From: Pseudomonas lini | Lineage (GTDB): Bacteria > Pseudomonadota > Gammaproteobacteria > Pseudomonadales > Pseudomonadaceae | DNA: 64,000 bases | Direction of reading: 5' to 3' | Assembly: GCF_001042905.1 (NCBI RefSeq) | Contig: NZ_JYLB01000010.1 | Coordinates: 124,001-188,000, forward strand | In this document: positions 25,313 to 32,792 of the stretch, piece after piece | Numbering within the stretch: position 1 is the stretch's first letter | Layout of the letters: each line of letters opens with the position of its first letter | Position numbers and translations under genes: made by a program | The notes under the pieces: model-generated | Told to the model about the DNA's origin: nothing | What the model saw: only the letters and a program-made list of their open reading frames with translations | The model's database searches: none

Positions 25313-25546
25313 ATGTCCGACATTACTCAATTGGTCATTGCCTTGGTGGTGTCCTTTCTGTTCGATCAATTCCTCAAACCGTATCTGCTGCGCAAGTGGC
25401 TAGGAGTGGTGTTGGTGGTGGCGGGTGCGGTTGGCTGCGTTGTTGCCGGTCAGACCCGCTTGTTGGGGTTTGATCTAGGGTTGCTGTCGGCTTTTGCCGT
25501 GGCGATTGGGATGGGGTTGTTCATGAGGCGGCGGCGGTTTGAGTAG
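25313..25546 (+). CDS. Small membrane protein of unknown function
   Basis: A 77-aa protein starting after TGGAGACGTAC. Hydrophobic segments: residues 5-20 (LVIALVVSFLFDQFL), 30-46 (LGVVLVVAGAVGCVVAG) and 52-70 (GFDLGLLSAFAVAIGMGLFM), ending in MRRRRFE. It is joined in an operon to the unknown gene at 24821. The pairing of a soluble protein with a small membrane protein resembles toxin/immunity or regulator/sensor pairs, but nothing in the sequence decides between them. Confidence 0.6.
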   Translation: MSDITQLVIALVVSFLFDQFLKPYLLRKWLGVVLVVAGAVGCVVAGQTRLLGFDLGLLSAFAVAIGMGLFMRRRRFE

Positions 25547-25569
25547 GTTGGCTGCCGGCTGAGCGAGAA

Positions 25570-25611
25570 AGGTGGGCGGATTTAATATCAGAAAATAAAG
25601 CCGTCCCCTTA
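25570..25611. repeat. Eroded inverted repeat of the GGACGGATTTATTTT type
   Basis: GGTGGGCGGATTTAATATC faces GAAAATAAAGCCGTCCCC. The right arm matches the arm sequence of the element at 19870-19922; the left arm has drifted. It may serve as terminator for the gene pair ending at 25546. Confidence 0.45.
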
Positions 25612-25649
25612 AGTAGGCTCTAAGGATTTCTGGGGAATCGAGGGGTGTA

Positions 25650-26117
25650 ATGAGCAACCTGATTTCAATCGCAAGCCATAAATCGAAGTACAGCATCGGC
25701 TTCTATCCGACTTTTGCCGTTGACGGAGTACCTCTGGAGGTTTGGCTGCCTAGGCATAACCCGGATGCTGAGCTTCATCTCGTAGCGGCCCATTCAGGCT
25801 TGTACAGCGATGAAGATACTTGGTTGATATGGGATCGGATCTATTCCACTGCACCGGGATGGAAGACCCTGGTTCCCTTGCTTGTCTGCTCTGATGACCT
25901 AGACCTGACCTGCACCGTTATTGTCGCTGAGCAGTGCGCTGATGAGCATCAAGTCCAGTGGAGCCGATTTGGCTTGCTAAAGGATTTGATTACGCTGGAA
26001 CTTCCATCTGTTGACTGGTACGACGCGATACCCTGTCTGACCTTTGAAAGGTCACATTATCAGAGCGTGCTGGACGAGTTCCGAAAACAAGAAAATATCA
26101 AAATGGACTGGGACTAG
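25650..26117 (+). CDS. Protein of unknown function
   Basis: A 155-aa soluble, acidic protein (pI low by inspection) beginning MSNLISIASHKSKYSIGFYP. No family recognised. AATCGAGGGGTGTA precedes the ATG, so the start is acceptable. It is rich in Trp/Tyr and acidic residues (DEDTWLIWDRIYSTAPGW, SVDWYDAIPCL), a composition often seen in immunity proteins of contact-dependent or T6SS systems, but no toxin gene is next to it. Confidence 0.55.
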   Translation: MSNLISIASHKSKYSIGFYPTFAVDGVPLEVWLPRHNPDAELHLVAAHSGLYSDEDTWLIWDRIYSTAPGWKTLVPLLVCSDDLDLTCTVIVAEQCADEHQVQWSRFGLLKDLITLELPSVDWYDAIPCLTFERSHYQSVLDEFRKQENIKMDWD

Positions 26118-26220
26118 CTGCGTAAGCTATCTACCTGTGATTAATCTCGCCGTTCGTTACACCTGCCTCGGGCTGAAAGAAAAGACGTGTGAACGACTGC
26201 TATCGGCCAGATTTGGACAT

Positions 26221-26988
26221 TCAGAAACCGCGCACCAGGTAGGCTCCTGAGGGAACTCGATCTCGCAGCTTCTTGCATTTGCCGGGTGCAGGCTGATGCC
26301 CCGGCGGACGATCAGGAAACCAGATTCGGCATTTGCCCGGAGGCGGCATATGGCCGCGGGGAATCTCAACCTCAGCGTACGCCCGCTCTGGCTCGACATT
26401 AGCCATTTGCAACTTTCCTTCGGGCCCGGCTCTGCCAGCCGTCGGTGCATCCGAAACCCGATCTGTCTCTGCGCTAGCGAAGTTGCCAGCGTCGCGCCCA
26501 GTGTCCGGAATGGATTGCTCAACAGCCGCCATTTCCACTTCGCGGCGCCTTTGGGTCTCCTCTTCCAGCCCCTTCTGTACTGCGACCAGGTCCTCTTTGG
26601 CATTGGGTGGGGTCCCCGAAGACTGGGCCTGCTGCGCCGCCTGGATCAATTGGAAGTTGCGGTTGCGCAACTCGACGTTGCGACCAACCCGCATGTTCGA
26701 GCGCACCGCCAAGGTTTCAGCCTGCTGGTACTGCCCCTGCTGAAGACGCAACACACCGAGGTAATGCAGAGTCGCGGGATTGTTCGGCTGGATATGCAGG
26801 GCACGCTCCAGCGTGGCGGCGGCCTGGTCCAGTTGGCCATTTTCATACTGCCGCGAGGCTGTTTCGATCAGGGTGGTTGATGCGCTGTTGCTTTGCGCGG
26901 GCGCTCTTCGCTCGGCAGCGACAGAACAAAGCGACGCGCCGGCGCAGAACACCAGGATGAGGCCGGGCAGAAAATTCTTGGTTGGCAT
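26221..26988 (-). CDS. Exported TPR protein with PPPGKC-type tail
   Basis: 255 aa from ATG 26988 (the frame is open further up, without support). Signal peptide MPTKNFLPGLILVFCAGASL followed by a CSVAAERR end. Two TPR-like helices pairs: ASRQYENGQLDQAAATLERA and TLHYLGVLRLQQGQYQQAET. Then a Gln/Glu-rich, probably coiled-coil stretch, and a C-terminal tail with two copies of a Pro-Gly-Lys-Cys motif (MPPPGKCRIWFPDRPPGHQ and PAPGKCKKLRDRVP). This tail occurs in other exported bacterial proteins I have seen, of unknown role; the two Cys could form a disulphide. Probably periplasmic. Confidence 0.7.
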   Translation of the reverse strand: MPTKNFLPGLILVFCAGASLCSVAAERRAPAQSNSASTTLIETASRQYENGQLDQAAATLERALHIQPNNPATLHYLGVLRLQQGQYQQAETLAVRSNMRVGRNVELRNRNFQLIQAAQQAQSSGTPPNAKEDLVAVQKGLEEETQRRREVEMAAVEQSIPDTGRDAGNFASAETDRVSDAPTAGRAGPEGKLQMANVEPERAYAEVEIPRGHMPPPGKCRIWFPDRPPGHQPAPGKCKKLRDRVPSGAYLVRGF

Positions 26989-27261
26989 CAGGGGGCGGAC
27001 TCGGCTGATCTTGGACGGTTCTGTCGTAAAACAGGCAACCAGCGCTGCTCGGCATTTCCGATATAGGGCCGCTATTGACCTGGCCAATACCCTGAAGTTC
27101 CTGCACTGACACCGTTGGCTATTTAAGCAACGGCCACCTAGAACTTTTCCTTATTTATCGGTCTATTTGGATAGGCTCATCCGCTCGGTAAGCGCGAACC
27201 CGCAGGCTCCCGCAGTCAGATGGCCACACGCCCAGTTATCAATCAGAGGTTGCCTTCGCTC

Positions 27262-27660
27262 ATGAAATTCCATGACCCACGGATGGTGCTCTTCGGCCTG
27301 TTCGCATTCGCGGCAGTGGGCTCGGCATCAGCAACTCAGATGAAGACCTCAACCCCTATTATCGCAACTGACGTCGCAGTAGTTCAGGTTCCGGTCCAGG
27401 CTGTCGGCAACCCTTGGCCGACCTTGGCCAGTATGGCCGACAAGCAGCCAGGGCCGTTGCTTGCCCATGATGACCGATACTGGCATGAACACCGTCGGCA
27501 TGATCGTAGAGACCATTGGCGCCGAGATGACTGGCGTAGAGATAACTGGCGTAGAGAGCAAGCCCGCCGAGAAGCAGAACGCCATCGTGATTGGGAACGC
27601 CGCCAAGATCGGGCCATGCGGTACCGCTACGACGACGATCACCGCTACTATCGTCGCTAG
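27262..27660 (+). CDS. Exported protein with Arg/Asp/Trp-rich repeats
   Basis: 132 aa from ATG 27262. Signal peptide MKFHDPRMVLFGLFAFAAVG ending SASA. The mature part starts with about 45 ordinary residues, then becomes extremely charged: HRRHDRRDHWRRDDWRRDNW followed by RREQARREAERHRDWERRQD and a Tyr/Asp/Arg tail (YRYDDDHRYYRR). The DHW/DDW/DNW units are tandem copies of a five-residue repeat. Such low-complexity exported proteins are frequent in Pseudomonas and often bind polyanions or the envelope; no function is assigned. Confidence 0.65.
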   Translation: MKFHDPRMVLFGLFAFAAVGSASATQMKTSTPIIATDVAVVQVPVQAVGNPWPTLASMADKQPGPLLAHDDRYWHEHRRHDRRDHWRRDDWRRDNWRREQARREAERHRDWERRQDRAMRYRYDDDHRYYRR

Positions 27661-27740
27661 TGCGACGCCACGGGATCAATCAGTCGCCTAACTTGCGCGC
27701 TGGGCTCGTTCAGATTCATCCAGGTGCTCCAGCAGCACCG

Positions 27741-27924
27741 CTATGTTGCATCCCGCAGCTTGATTGCCTCCATCCAGCCCGGCCCCTGCGCCAACAGCGG
27801 GGGGCAGACGCTGACGTGGATTGCACCGTGGCGCGGGAACCACTGACCGTCGCGCAACACCCTGCGCGTGCCGCGGATTGCGACCGGCAGCAGCGGCACG
27901 CCGACACGCGAGGCTGCGTTCGGC
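27741..27924 (-). pseudogene. C-terminal remnant of a PlsC-type acyltransferase
   Basis: On the minus strand the frame ending at 27741 reads AASRVGVPLLPVAIRGTRR, VLRDGQWFPRHGAIHVSV and CPPLLAQGPGWMEAIKLRDA, then a stop. VGVPLLPVAIRGTR..L is the last conserved block of 1-acylglycerol-3-phosphate acyltransferases. Nothing of the catalytic HX4D part remains. The upstream end is cut about 60 bases before the MFS gene at 27983. The base use is GC-rich like that MFS gene, so both may have arrived together. The rest of the gap 27661-27982 holds nothing recognisable. Confidence 0.65.
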
Positions 27925-27982
27925 AGCTGCTACGGTTTGGGGCTAGGCTCTTAAGGATGCCGCTCCAGACAGAGAGATCGCC

Positions 27983-29287
27983 ATGTCAGCCAGCCTTGCC
28001 CCCGGAGTGACGCGCCGAGAAATCTGGGCTTGGGCAATGTTCGATTTCGCCAACTCCGGCTATACAACGGTGGTGATCACCGCCGTGTTCAACGCCTACT
28101 TCGTCGCGGTGGTCGCCAAGGGCGAAGCCTGGGGTACGCTGGCCTGGACCAGCGCCACCGCACTCTCCTATGTCCTGATCATCCTGACCGCGCCGCTGAT
28201 CGGCGCCTATGCCGACGCCTTCGCCTGCAAGAAGCGCCTGTTGTTGTTCAGCACGGTCGGTTGCGTCGCCTTTACCTCTGGACTCGCGCTGGCCGGACCG
28301 GGGGAGCTCGGTATCGCGATCCTTTTCATCGTGCTATCCAACTTCTGCTTCGGCAGCGGCGAGAACCTGATCGCCGCCTTCCTGCCCCAACTCGCCCGTG
28401 CAGATGCCTTGGGCAAAGTGTCCGGTTGGGGCTGGGGGTTCGGCTATATCGGCGGCCTGCTCAGCCTGGGCGCCTGCCTGGCCTTCGTCAGCTGGGCCCA
28501 GGCGCAGGGCCAGACTGCGACGCAGTTCGTGCCGGTGTGCATGCTGATCACCGCGGCCTTGTTCGCCCTAGCCAGCGTGCCGACTTTCCTGTTCCTGCGC
28601 GAACGCAGCCAGCCGCAGCCAGGACGCGGCGGCACGCCTATCGCGCAAGCGGCGTTGGCGCGCTTCGCGCAGACGCTGCGCGAAGCCGACCGCTATCGCG
28701 ACCTGCTGCGCTTCCTTGCCTGCACCGTCTGCTACCAGGCCGGCATCTCGGCGGTGATCGCCCTGGCGGCCATCTATGCCAATCAGGTCATGGGCTTCAA
28801 TACCCAGGACACGCTGCTGCTGATCTTCGTGGTGAATATCACGGCCTCCATCGGCGCCGTGCTGTTCGGTTGGTTGCAGGATCGCCTCGGCCATCGCGCC
28901 ACGCTGGCGCTGACCCTGTTGGGATGGCTCGGCATGGTCGGCATGGTCTGGGTCGCACGTGGCCCTGAGCTATTCTGGCTGGCGGCCAACCTCGCCGGTC
29001 TGTGCATGGGCGCCAGTCAATCGGCCGGCCGCGCGATAGTCGGTCTGCTAGCACCGCCGACGCGCCTGGCGGAGTTCTTCGGCCTCTGGGGGCTGGCAGT
29101 CAAACTGTCGGCAATCCTCGGCCCCATGACTTACGGCCTGACCAGTTGGCTATCCGGCGGCGATCACCGCCTGGCGATGCTGATCACCGGCAGCTATTTC
29201 GTTGTCGGCCTGCTGATCCTGGCTGGCGTCGACCTCGAGCGCGGGCGGCAGGCAGCTGTCAGCTGTACCGAGAGTCTCGAAAAGTGA
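27983..29287 (+). CDS. MFS transporter of the Atg22/UMF1 type
   Basis: A 434-aa membrane protein of about 12 helices. The N-terminal block EIWAWAMFDFANSGYTTVVI is the hallmark of the Atg22-like UMF1 family, followed by GAYADAFACKKRLLLF (motif A) and FWLAANLAGLCMGASQSAGR. The substrate is unknown; yeast Atg22 exports amino acids from vacuoles. Codon use is markedly GC-rich, more so than the neighbouring genes. An acyltransferase remnant lies just upstream on the other strand, so the segment looks like a transferred or leftover piece of another Pseudomonas locus. Confidence 0.9.
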   Translation: MSASLAPGVTRREIWAWAMFDFANSGYTTVVITAVFNAYFVAVVAKGEAWGTLAWTSATALSYVLIILTAPLIGAYADAFACKKRLLLFSTVGCVAFTSGLALAGPGELGIAILFIVLSNFCFGSGENLIAAFLPQLARADALGKVSGWGWGFGYIGGLLSLGACLAFVSWAQAQGQTATQFVPVCMLITAALFALASVPTFLFLRERSQPQPGRGGTPIAQAALARFAQTLREADRYRDLLRFLACTVCYQAGISAVIALAAIYANQVMGFNTQDTLLLIFVVNITASIGAVLFGWLQDRLGHRATLALTLLGWLGMVGMVWVARGPELFWLAANLAGLCMGASQSAGRAIVGLLAPPTRLAEFFGLWGLAVKLSAILGPMTYGLTSWLSGGDHRLAMLITGSYFVVGLLILAGVDLERGRQAAVSCTESLEK

Positions 29288-29300
29288 GAGGGACTATCCA

Positions 29301-29350
29301 TTTCGGGCCAGTTTTTGCCTGTCGCGACTGCCTCGATTCGGCCCAAAGGA
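29301..29350. repeat. Palindromic intergenic element, copy C (diverged)
   Basis: TTTCGGGCCAGTTTTTGCC and GCCTCGATTCGGCCCAAAGG are imperfect inverted arms, followed by ACGTTCAGC. It resembles copies at 19731 and 24447 in both arms and tail. Confidence 0.4.
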
Positions 29351-29504
29351 CGTTCAGCCTCCTCACTAAAGACCGCGAACAGAGTTAACGATGAAAGTTA
29401 TGCGCGGCGGCTCGAATGTGGTCTTTAATGTCCGTACTTATATGCAGCCGCATTAACTTCGACTCAGGTTGCCATGCACTTGTCCATTCAAGGAAGAAAC
29501 GACA

Positions 29505-30557
29505 TTGAAAATAGCTTTCGGCGCCCTGTTATTGACTTGGCTGACGACTCTCGCACTCGCTGACGATAACCCTGTCGGATTCCAGTCTTCCACACTGCCG
29601 GACTCGCACAACGACCGCTCACTGGAGATGGTCGTCTGGTACCCCAGTGCAACTACCGACGCCACGCAAATGATTGGCGATGATGCGGTGTTCGTCGGGG
29701 CTTCTGCCGTTCGTGATGCGCCGCCCGCTGCTGGCAAGCATCCATTGTTGGTGCTCTCCCACGGGTACAGAGGTAACTGGAGCAACCAGATCTGGCTTGC
29801 CAGTGCTCTGGCTCATAGGGGTTACATCGTCGCCGCAATCAATCACCCTGGCACCACCACTCATGACCGTAGCCCTCAAGCAGCGGCGCAGTTATGGCAG
29901 CGACCCGTTGATGTGCGCCGAGCCATTGATAGGGTCACGACTCAACCTGAAAAATTCGGCTTCGTCGCCAATGATCGAATTGCAGTAGTGGGCCATTCAC
30001 TCGGTGGCTGGACCGCCCTGGAGATCGCCGGTGCTCGTTTCGATCCAGACCGCTTCGCCCATGACTGTAAAGCCCACCCGCAGTTAACAAGTTGCACCGT
30101 CTATGGAACGATAAACCCCGCAAGCACCTCAGAATCAAAGGCCGCGTTGGCCGCCGATTTGCGCGATAAACGCGTCACTGCTGTGGTTACATTGGACTTG
30201 GGCCTTTCACGGGGCCTGACCGATGAAAGCCTGGCCGCGCTGCCGGTACCAGCGCTGGTGATCGCTGCCGGCGTACCGTCGCGCGAGCTTCCCGCTGAGT
30301 TGGAGTCTGCCAACCTGGCCAAACGCCTGCCTGCGGCGTCAAGCCGTTACGTCGAAATCAGCGACGCAAGCCATTTCAGCTTCTTGTCGGTGTGCAAACC
30401 TGGCGCGCAGGTAATGCTTGAAGAAGACGTACCAGGCGATGGCATTATTTGCCGTGATGGCGACAGCGCTCGCCCGCGTGGGGTGATTCAACAGCAGATT
30501 ACATCGCTGATAGCAGAGTTTCTTCAGTCATCCATCTACAAAGAAGACAGTTTGTAA
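29505..30557 (+). CDS. Exported alpha/beta hydrolase (dienelactone-hydrolase/PAF-acetylhydrolase-like)
   Basis: 350 aa from a TTG start at 29505 (AAGGA ten bases upstream), giving a signal peptide LKIAFGALLLTWLTTLALAD directly at the N-terminus. The ATG at 29469 would place 12 polar residues ahead of it. The hydrolase core shows LLVLSHGYRGNWSNQIWLA (oxyanion loop), the nucleophile elbow GHSLGGWTAL, and DASHFSF with the catalytic His near the C-terminus. These proteins cleave ester bonds of small or phospholipid-like substrates in the periplasm. It ends in an isolated position. Confidence 0.85.
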   Translation: MKIAFGALLLTWLTTLALADDNPVGFQSSTLPDSHNDRSLEMVVWYPSATTDATQMIGDDAVFVGASAVRDAPPAAGKHPLLVLSHGYRGNWSNQIWLASALAHRGYIVAAINHPGTTTHDRSPQAAAQLWQRPVDVRRAIDRVTTQPEKFGFVANDRIAVVGHSLGGWTALEIAGARFDPDRFAHDCKAHPQLTSCTVYGTINPASTSESKAALAADLRDKRVTAVVTLDLGLSRGLTDESLAALPVPALVIAAGVPSRELPAELESANLAKRLPAASSRYVEISDASHFSFLSVCKPGAQVMLEEDVPGDGIICRDGDSARPRGVIQQQITSLIAEFLQSSIYKEDSL

Positions 30558-30699
30558 ACTCGTGGTACGAGAACTGCCGCAGCTCAACAAAACCCCGCTG
30601 GAGCAGTTTCAGCGCCCGCGCAATCTGTCAGATCGGTTGGCCAGGGATGAGCGCTCTGGGTCGGAAGCGGTCGGTTGCGGACAGCTGCTTTCCCATGAC

Positions 30700-31254
30700 T
30701 TAGGCCCGCCACGGTGGAAGAGCCCCTTCGAAAAGTGAAAAGGCTCGATGCAGGAAACTGTTGAAGCGAGCGGCATCACGCCGCAGCCCTGCCTGTTGAC
30801 CACCAATCAGGCACAGATGGGCCACCTGACCAATCACTTCTGCTTGGCCTGGCATATGGACCAAGCGGCGGCACGTCCGTATCGCGAAGTCCAGTCGTCT
30901 TGTGTCAACACGCTGCTGAAACTCGCCTACCAACGGATCGTGCAGCGACCAGGCTCGGATGGAAACTTCCCGCCCAGGTTGTTTCTCAGCGGCAATACTC
31001 AAGTAGCGTTTCAAGGTTTCGCCCGCGCTACGCCCCTGCGCCGCATAAGCGAGCATGCGCTCCGTGTAGTCTTCTTCCCAAGCGGCCAGCAAGGTGCGGA
31101 CAAAGTCTTCGCGATTGCGGAAATGGTGATAGAACGATCCGCGGGTCACATTCAATCGGCGCGATAGACTCTCGGCCGAAACGCCAATATGCCCTATGTG
31201 GTCGAGGGCCTCAAAACCAGCCGCGATCCAATGGTTACGAGTTAGTTTTCTCAC
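30700..31254 (-). CDS. TetR-family transcriptional regulator
   Basis: A 184-aa protein with the N-terminal helix-turn-helix VSAESLSRRLNVTRGSFYHH plus FRNREDFVRTLLAAW, the standard TetR pattern. The C-terminal ligand/dimer domain is less typical. It is divergent from the DJ-1-like gene at 31381, with about 125 bp between starts, and likely represses it and/or itself. The 140 bases between it and the upstream hydrolase hold nothing recognisable. Confidence 0.9.
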   Translation of the reverse strand: MRKLTRNHWIAAGFEALDHIGHIGVSAESLSRRLNVTRGSFYHHFRNREDFVRTLLAAWEEDYTERMLAYAAQGRSAGETLKRYLSIAAEKQPGREVSIRAWSLHDPLVGEFQQRVDTRRLDFAIRTCRRLVHMPGQAEVIGQVAHLCLIGGQQAGLRRDAARFNSFLHRAFSLFEGALPPWRA

Positions 31255-31380
31255 CCGTTATTTCGCTCCATATTTAGCGCCATACAGACTGTGTATGGTG
31301 CGCAACCGATTGATACGCTGCGAACACCAGCAAAGATGGCCGTTGCGTTTTGCACGCCAGCACTTTTCATGGAGCTCGCC

Positions 31381-32058
31381 TTGAAGAAAATCGTTCTGGT
31401 TGCTTTCGACCAATTCACTGATATCGACCTGTTCCTGATGTGGGACATTCTAGGCCGCAACACTGAGGACTGGCACGTCCGAATACTGGGTTCTAGCTCT
31501 ATCGTGCGATCGGCGCACGGCCTGCCTGTTTCGGTGCACGGTCCGCTTTCCGAGGCCAATAGTGCCGACGCGGTATTGTTCGTCAGCGGCAAGGAAGGGA
31601 TACCCGCTGCACTTGCCAACCCAGATTTCCTGCCGTCGTTTGAACTTGACTCCAGACGCCAGCGAATCGGCTCCCTATGCGCCGGAGCTTTCATTCTCGA
31701 ACGGCTTGGGCTGCTCAGCGGCCAGGCAACTACACACCCGGATGCACGATCGAGCTTGCAAGCTCTGGGACTTGAGCCCATGGACCAGCCTCTTGTATGC
31801 CAAGGGAACGTTGCAACCGCTGGCGGATGCCTTTCGGCGCTCTATCTGGTGGGATGGTTGGTTGAATCCTGGTTCGATGTCGACAAGCGCCGTGCGACGT
31901 TGCTCCCTGTTTTGCCAGCTGGGCAGCAAGAGCTCTATGATGCCTTGATCGGGCTCAGTATCCGACAAGGAGAAGTTGGCGCCACAGGGCGACAAGGAGC
32001 GTTGTACGACAAACCATCGCAACAAGAAACGCGACATGGCATGTCGTCTAATTGGTAG
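31381..32058 (+). CDS. DJ-1/PfpI-family protein
   Basis: 225 aa from TTG 31381, chosen because GGAG lies six bases upstream and the product begins KKIVLVAFDQFTDIDLFLMW. ATG 31369 is the alternative. GSLCAGAFILERLGLLSGQ is the nucleophile elbow with its Cys; ATTHPDARSSLQALG and VATAGGCLSALYLVGWLVES follow the isonitrile-hydratase/ThiJ-like pattern of the family. The exact reaction is unknown. It is followed 24 bases later by the DUF2867 gene, so they probably share a transcript controlled by the TetR gene. Confidence 0.85.
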   Translation: MKKIVLVAFDQFTDIDLFLMWDILGRNTEDWHVRILGSSSIVRSAHGLPVSVHGPLSEANSADAVLFVSGKEGIPAALANPDFLPSFELDSRRQRIGSLCAGAFILERLGLLSGQATTHPDARSSLQALGLEPMDQPLVCQGNVATAGGCLSALYLVGWLVESWFDVDKRRATLLPVLPAGQQELYDALIGLSIRQGEVGATGRQGALYDKPSQQETRHGMSSNW

Positions 32059-32081
32059 TTAGAACTCAGGAGAGATCCCCG

Positions 32082-32612
32082 ATGCCCCGAGAATTTGAGC
32101 TCATTATGTCCGTGCCAGTCCCCTCGAGGTCCGGCATTTCCCACTTTTACAAGTCGATGAACCTGGCGGACGCTTTTGCGATTCGGCTCCCTGCGGGCAC
32201 ATCCAGCAATCCAGATTTGCTAGCTCGATTCATCTTTTCCCACCAGCCATCCTGGATCGGATGGCTCACGAAAGCCCGAGACACTATTGTTGCCTGTTTC
32301 GGTCTCAAGACAGCCAAACACTTGGCAACACTTGCTAATCGGCTTGAAATCTTCAAGATCTACAGCACGAACCAGACTGAAATCGTGTTGGGAGAGGACG
32401 ACAAGCACCTCGACTTCCGGATATCGATCCTATGTTCTGGAGAGGCAGAGCCAGAAGGCAGTCGCCAACTCGTTTTTTCAACCGTGGTCCAGTGCCACAA
32501 CCGTCTAGGCCGGGTCTACATCTTCGTTATTGCCCCATTTCACCGCTTGGTTGTTAAGGCCAGCCTCCTCCGGGCAGCGCGCGTCGGTTGGCCTCTGGCA
32601 ACCTGCCCCTAA
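32082..32612 (+). CDS. DUF2867-family protein
   Basis: 176 aa from ATG 32082 (AGGAGA upstream). Blocks DAFAIRLPAGTSSNPDLLAR, WIGWLTKARDTIVACFGL, EIVLGEDDKHLDFRISIL and FSTVVQCHNRLGRVYIFVIA match DUF2867 proteins, which often sit beside or are fused to SDR-type or DJ-1 proteins. Function unknown. It follows the DJ-1 gene in the same operon. Confidence 0.8.
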   Translation: MPREFELIMSVPVPSRSGISHFYKSMNLADAFAIRLPAGTSSNPDLLARFIFSHQPSWIGWLTKARDTIVACFGLKTAKHLATLANRLEIFKIYSTNQTEIVLGEDDKHLDFRISILCSGEAEPEGSRQLVFSTVVQCHNRLGRVYIFVIAPFHRLVVKASLLRAARVGWPLATCP

Positions 32613-32640
32613 GGCTGAGAGCGCTACGGCCGATCACGCG

Positions 32641-32684
32641 CTGGGGCTGCTTCGCAGCCCAACGGGGGCAAGCCCCCTCGCCAC
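32641..32684. repeat. REP-like element beside intact mqo (copy 2)
   Basis: CTGGGGCTGCTTCGCAGCCC plus AACGGGGGCAAGCCCCCTCG; see copy 1 at 23129. The two differ by one G and a few bases downstream. Confidence 0.8.
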
Positions 32685-32738
32685 AAAAAGCTCGTCAGCC
32701 TTAGCATTTCGTAATTCGCAAGATTGAATTCCAGACAC

Positions 32739-32777
32739 AAAAAAGCCCACTGACCGTCACCGATCCAGTGGGCTTTC
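32739..32777 (-). terminator. Terminator of mqo
   Basis: AGCCCACTG (32744-32752) and CAGTGGGCT (32766-32774) form a perfect stem; the A run to the left gives Ts on the minus strand. It lies 16 bases after the mqo stop. Confidence 0.9.
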
Positions 32778-32792
32778 CGATTACGCTTCTAC

